Positions 12,865 to 15,817 of a stretch of DNA of 15,817 nt are shown one piece after another. Position 1 is the first letter of the stretch. Every line of letters begins with the position of its first letter. This DNA is from CAZJZH01 sp964550465 (lineage in GTDB: Bacteria; Patescibacteriota; Patescibacteriia; JACRDY01), in NCBI GenBank assembly GCA_964550465.1, contig CAZJZH010000020.1, positions 1 to 15,817 of the forward strand, read 5' to 3'. The position numbers were made by a program, and so were the translations under genes. Below the pieces are notes generated by a model. It saw nothing but the letters and a program-made list of their open reading frames with translations, made no database searches and was not told the origin of the DNA.

Positions 12865-15817
12865 ATGATTATGCGTCATTTTTTGATGAGACACAAAAAA
12901 ATAGCAGTGGTAATGGGGGTGGTAGTGTTGATGCTTGTAGCACTGACTCACACTAAAACATTAGCTGTTGCGGTTCATGATGCCGCTGGTTGGGTTGGGA
13001 TATATCAAGGAGGGGAACAGGTAAAGTTGGCTGAGTTAACTATTAAGGAAGAGCTTGAGAAAGCTTTTACGTTAGCGCTCATTAATGCGCTTGAGTTGTC
13101 TAGCCGTAAATTAGCCCATAAAACTGCTGTGGCAGTTGCTAGTGGCGCTGAAGGAGTGCAGTCATTCTTCGATCCGCGTAATATGGAGCAGGTATTTCGT
13201 GATGTGTCAGGAGCTGCAGCAGGGGAGTTTATTGGGCAATTCTCAGAGTCTTTTTTTGGTGATTCCGCCTTCCTCTGTAACCCGGATCCAAACTTTCAGT
13301 TGTTTGTCCAGATTGGCTTATATCAATCAGAAGAACCAGAGCCAGTCTGTGATTGGCAAGAAATTGCCGATAATTACACGGCTTTGGCGCAACAGAGCCC
13401 AGAAGAGTGGATGCGACGATTGTCACTATCATTCAACCCTACTACCCCAGAGGCCGGCGCCATGTTTTTCGCCCTCACTGAATTAAATGANNNNNNNNNN
13501 AATTCAAGGCTGAGCAGATTAAGGTAAATGTCGAGCCACTAGAGTTTGACTACAGTACCCACATTGTAGATGCCTTTGACTCCTCTGGTGATATCCGCAC
13601 ATCGCGCGGGCACCTCAACAAGATTATCGAACATGGCTTATTTTCAAAGCCGTTAGCTACTGAACAAGCGACTGCTACCGGGGCTATTATTAGAGGTGCT
13701 ATTTTAGCCCCAGCCGTTCAGCAGTTTAGTAATACGTTGGTAGCCGAATTAATGGATAAATGGCTGTCTGGCTTATGGGGGGTGCACGATCCGTGTGATG
13801 TCCCACAAGCTATTACATTTGACGCAGGAAGTAACAAGTTTCATGGTAACGGATCGCTACTATGTGGTGAAGTAGAGGACCCACGAGCTGGCAGCTTGGG
13901 TTCAGGTTATGGCGGCAGTTTGTTTGGTGATCGTAATGCACGAGATACGTTTGCTTCACTGTTAGTGCCAAAAATTAGCATTGGCGGAGAAATTGACATT
14001 TTGGGTGAGATGGCCTCCTGTCCAGATGACCCAGCGATACGAACGCTGTACAATTGTACGATAGAGCAAAAGTTTGCTAATGCAGTGTTGAACCAACTAA
14101 CACTCGAGGATGCGATTGATCAGGGATTTATTGATGGTCAAGCGGTCTTTGGCTTTACGGACCCGGTATCTGGCGATCAGCCTAATTATGATGAGGGTAT
14201 TAGTATATCAAACATGAAAAAGTTGCGGCGAGCCCGTGTCATTCCAACTGGCTGGGAGATAGCCGCACAGCGGTACAAGAGCAGCGTAGAGAAAGATGCG
14301 AGTAGTGAGCGTAGGTCATTGAAATTTTTTATCGGCGAATTTAACAAACGGGGTAGTAATGGTATTTGTGACGGATTTGATGATAGCGGTAATATAATTG
14401 ATACAACATTTGACGACAGGGGAGAGCCAGAAAGTTCCTACTGTGGCCTGGTTGACCCTGATTGGGTGCTGAAGGTACCACAACAAAAGTGTACCGCCGT
14501 GGTGCCAGGCTCGCTCTACTTGGGCGCTGGTCAGCGCCAAGATTACTGTGCGGCTACCGAAGATTGTGTAGTAGAAAACCCTGATGGTAGCTGTAAGTAC
14601 TGGGGTAACTGTACTCGTGAACGTAATATCTGGTGGTTTGATGGTGAGGAATGCTCTGAACAGTACGCCAGTTGTCAGACCTTTACCCGGCTGGCTGATG
14701 GTGAGCAGTTAACCTACCTCAAAAACAGTTTGAACTACCAGTACTGTAGTGCTGAGGTGACTGGTTGTGAATTATACTCACGTAACCAAGTTAATAGCGA
14801 TGGTCAGTGGCAATTTGAAGGATCTGACGTTAATGAGGTATATGATAGGGCTATTCTGCTAGACAATAACGCAGAGCGCTGTACGGATGAGGCTGAGGGT
14901 TGTAGTGAGTTTATCCGTAGTTACCCTGGCTCTGGTACTAATTTGGTTAAAAACGGCAGCTTTGAAGACCTACAGGTGCTGAGCACTGGCGCGGTAGAAT
15001 CCGTCTTTGGTTGGCAGTTTAGTGATCTGCCAGCTATTGACACTAGCCCGACCACGCCTGACAGCTGGACGGGGGTGATTGCCCCACAGTTGAGCGGTAG
15101 TATGCGGGTCAGCCAGACAGTACCGGTGGGCTACGCTACAGAAAACCGCACCTTTACCCTGTCATTTGCTACTCGCAACTGTAGTGCTGACAGTCTAGTC
15201 CAGTTTGATACCAATATTGTGCAACTGGAAAACCTTATTCCAAGTAGTGTCAATCCAGCTGATTACGCCACCTACTTAGCTAGCTGGCAGCGTTTTAGTT
15301 TGACCTACACTTTCCCAGACAACAGTAGTGCTAAAGAAACACTATTTGCCTTCACCGCTGCTGGCACTAACTGTTTGCTGGACGCGGTCCAGATCGAAGA
15401 AAATGACACCGACTCACCATATCGTGAATACGGTAGTGGTAATGAGACCTACCTGCGGCAGCCACCGGCCTATCTGGAGTGTAACGGCACCGACTTTGAC
15501 CCACCGGCCTGTGATGACTTTGCGCCGATCTGTAGCGCTGAAGATGTGGGCTGTCAGCAGTACACTGCGCTTCGTGATGGTACAGTCATCCCTGGTACAG
15601 TGACGGCCAATGACTCCTGTCCAGCCAGCTGTGTCGGTTACTCCACCTACAAACAACAGCCAACTGAGTTTCATAATCAACAATTCCCGCTCTACCTGAT
15701 CGCCAGCACGGCTGAACAGTGTGACGCTTCTAATGTGGGCTGTCAGGAATTTACCAACCTAGACACGGTTGAACAGGGTGGTGAAGGCACAGAAAATTAC
15801 TCCTTCTTGCGTCGCTG
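12865..15817 (+). CDS. Very large cysteine-rich secreted protein, interrupted by an assembly gap and open at the window end
   Basis: The N-terminal part (12865-13490, 208 codons) opens with a signal-peptide-like stretch: a basic MRHKK start, then a hydrophobic core to about residue 33. ATG 12886 would be an equally good start for it. A helical region follows (ELEKAFTLALINALE, AVAVASGAEG). After the 10-N gap (13491-13500) the frame starting at 13503 is free of stops for 771 codons to the window edge. That is the other phase relative to the placeholder, so the true gap length must be 2 modulo 3 if this is one gene. The post-gap part holds 27 cysteines, five C-x6-C-x2-[FY] motifs and a carbohydrate-binding jelly-roll domain. 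Total seen is at least 979 residues. It resembles, from memory, giant hypothetical surface proteins of Parcubacteria. Oxidative folding outside the cell is likely; the function is unknown. Confidence 0.75.
13491..13500. other. Assembly gap (10 N)
   Basis: Exactly ten N. The reading frames on either side disagree by two phases if ten is taken literally, showing that ten is a placeholder rather than the real length. Confidence 0.98.
14652..15752 (+). repeat. Five dispersed C-x6-C-x2-[FY] motifs
   Basis: Copies at 14652-14684 (CSEQYASCQTF), 14745-14777 (CSAEVTGCELY), 14880-14912 (CTDEAEGCSEF), 15531-15563 (CSAEDVGCQQY) and 15720-15752 (CDASNVGCQEF). The last four have Gly before the second Cys. 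Spacings are 93, 135, 651 and 189 nt. The long one is filled by the jelly-roll domain. Each motif probably forms a local disulfide. Confidence 0.75.
14940..15440 (+). other. Carbohydrate-binding (CBM4/9-like) jelly-roll domain within the giant protein
   Basis: The segment starts NLVKNGSFEDL and continues with a Trp-containing strand (GWQFSDL) and PDSWTG. QTVPVG and FTLSFATRNC follow, then WQRFSLTYTFP. It ends LLDAVQIEEN and SPYREYGSG. This order is that of CBM4/9 or discoidin-like sandwich domains, which bind glycans in many exported proteins. Two cysteines are inside it. Confidence 0.65.

Overview
The window reads as a piece of a Patescibacteria (candidate phyla radiation) genome, most like Parcubacteria-type lineages. 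This is inferred from gene content and style, not from a marker search. The signs are: a dense block of polyprenyl-linked glycosylation genes with GtrA and DUF2304 proteins, FG-GAP and thrombospondin type-3 surface proteins, a giant cysteine-rich secreted protein, very short intergenic gaps, and start codons almost without Shine-Dalgarno sequences. UGA is used as a stop and release factor 2 is present, so the genetic code is standard (not the UGA=Gly code of Gracilibacteria/SR1). All genes I can support are on the + strand.

Region 1 (1-6683) is a surface-glycan block. It opens with the 3' end of an FG-GAP propeller protein. Then follow a GtrA flippase-like protein, a UDP-glucuronate-decarboxylase-like SDR, a DPM1-like GT2, a DUF2304 membrane protein, a GT2 broken by a 10-N assembly gap, and two GT4 enzymes. 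Spacing is 0-17 nt with one ATGA overlap, so this is probably one or two transcripts.

Region 2 (6684-7456) has no credible protein gene. Its first 450 nt are a chain of at least eight perfect or near-perfect hairpins. They include a textbook intrinsic terminator facing the MINUS strand and a Shine-Dalgarno-led micro-ORF. I could not match it to a known RNA. It is followed by a sigma70-type promoter carrying two NrdR-box-like operators exactly 32 bp apart and a 159-nt leader.

Region 3 (7457-8879) holds nrdR, a free-standing ATP-cone protein, a small membrane protein and a one-domain O6-methylguanine-DNA methyltransferase. It probably forms one autoregulated operon. Region 4 (8880-9191) is a GC-rich element built of nested inverted repeats. 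Region 5 (9192-11814) carries translation housekeeping: prfB, tsaC and rsmA, separated by AT-rich palindromes.

Region 6 (11811-15817) starts with a strong promoter overlapping the rsmA stop. It holds a membrane-anchored calcium-repeat protein and a very large cysteine-rich secreted protein. The latter is interrupted by a second 10-N gap but stays open to the window end.
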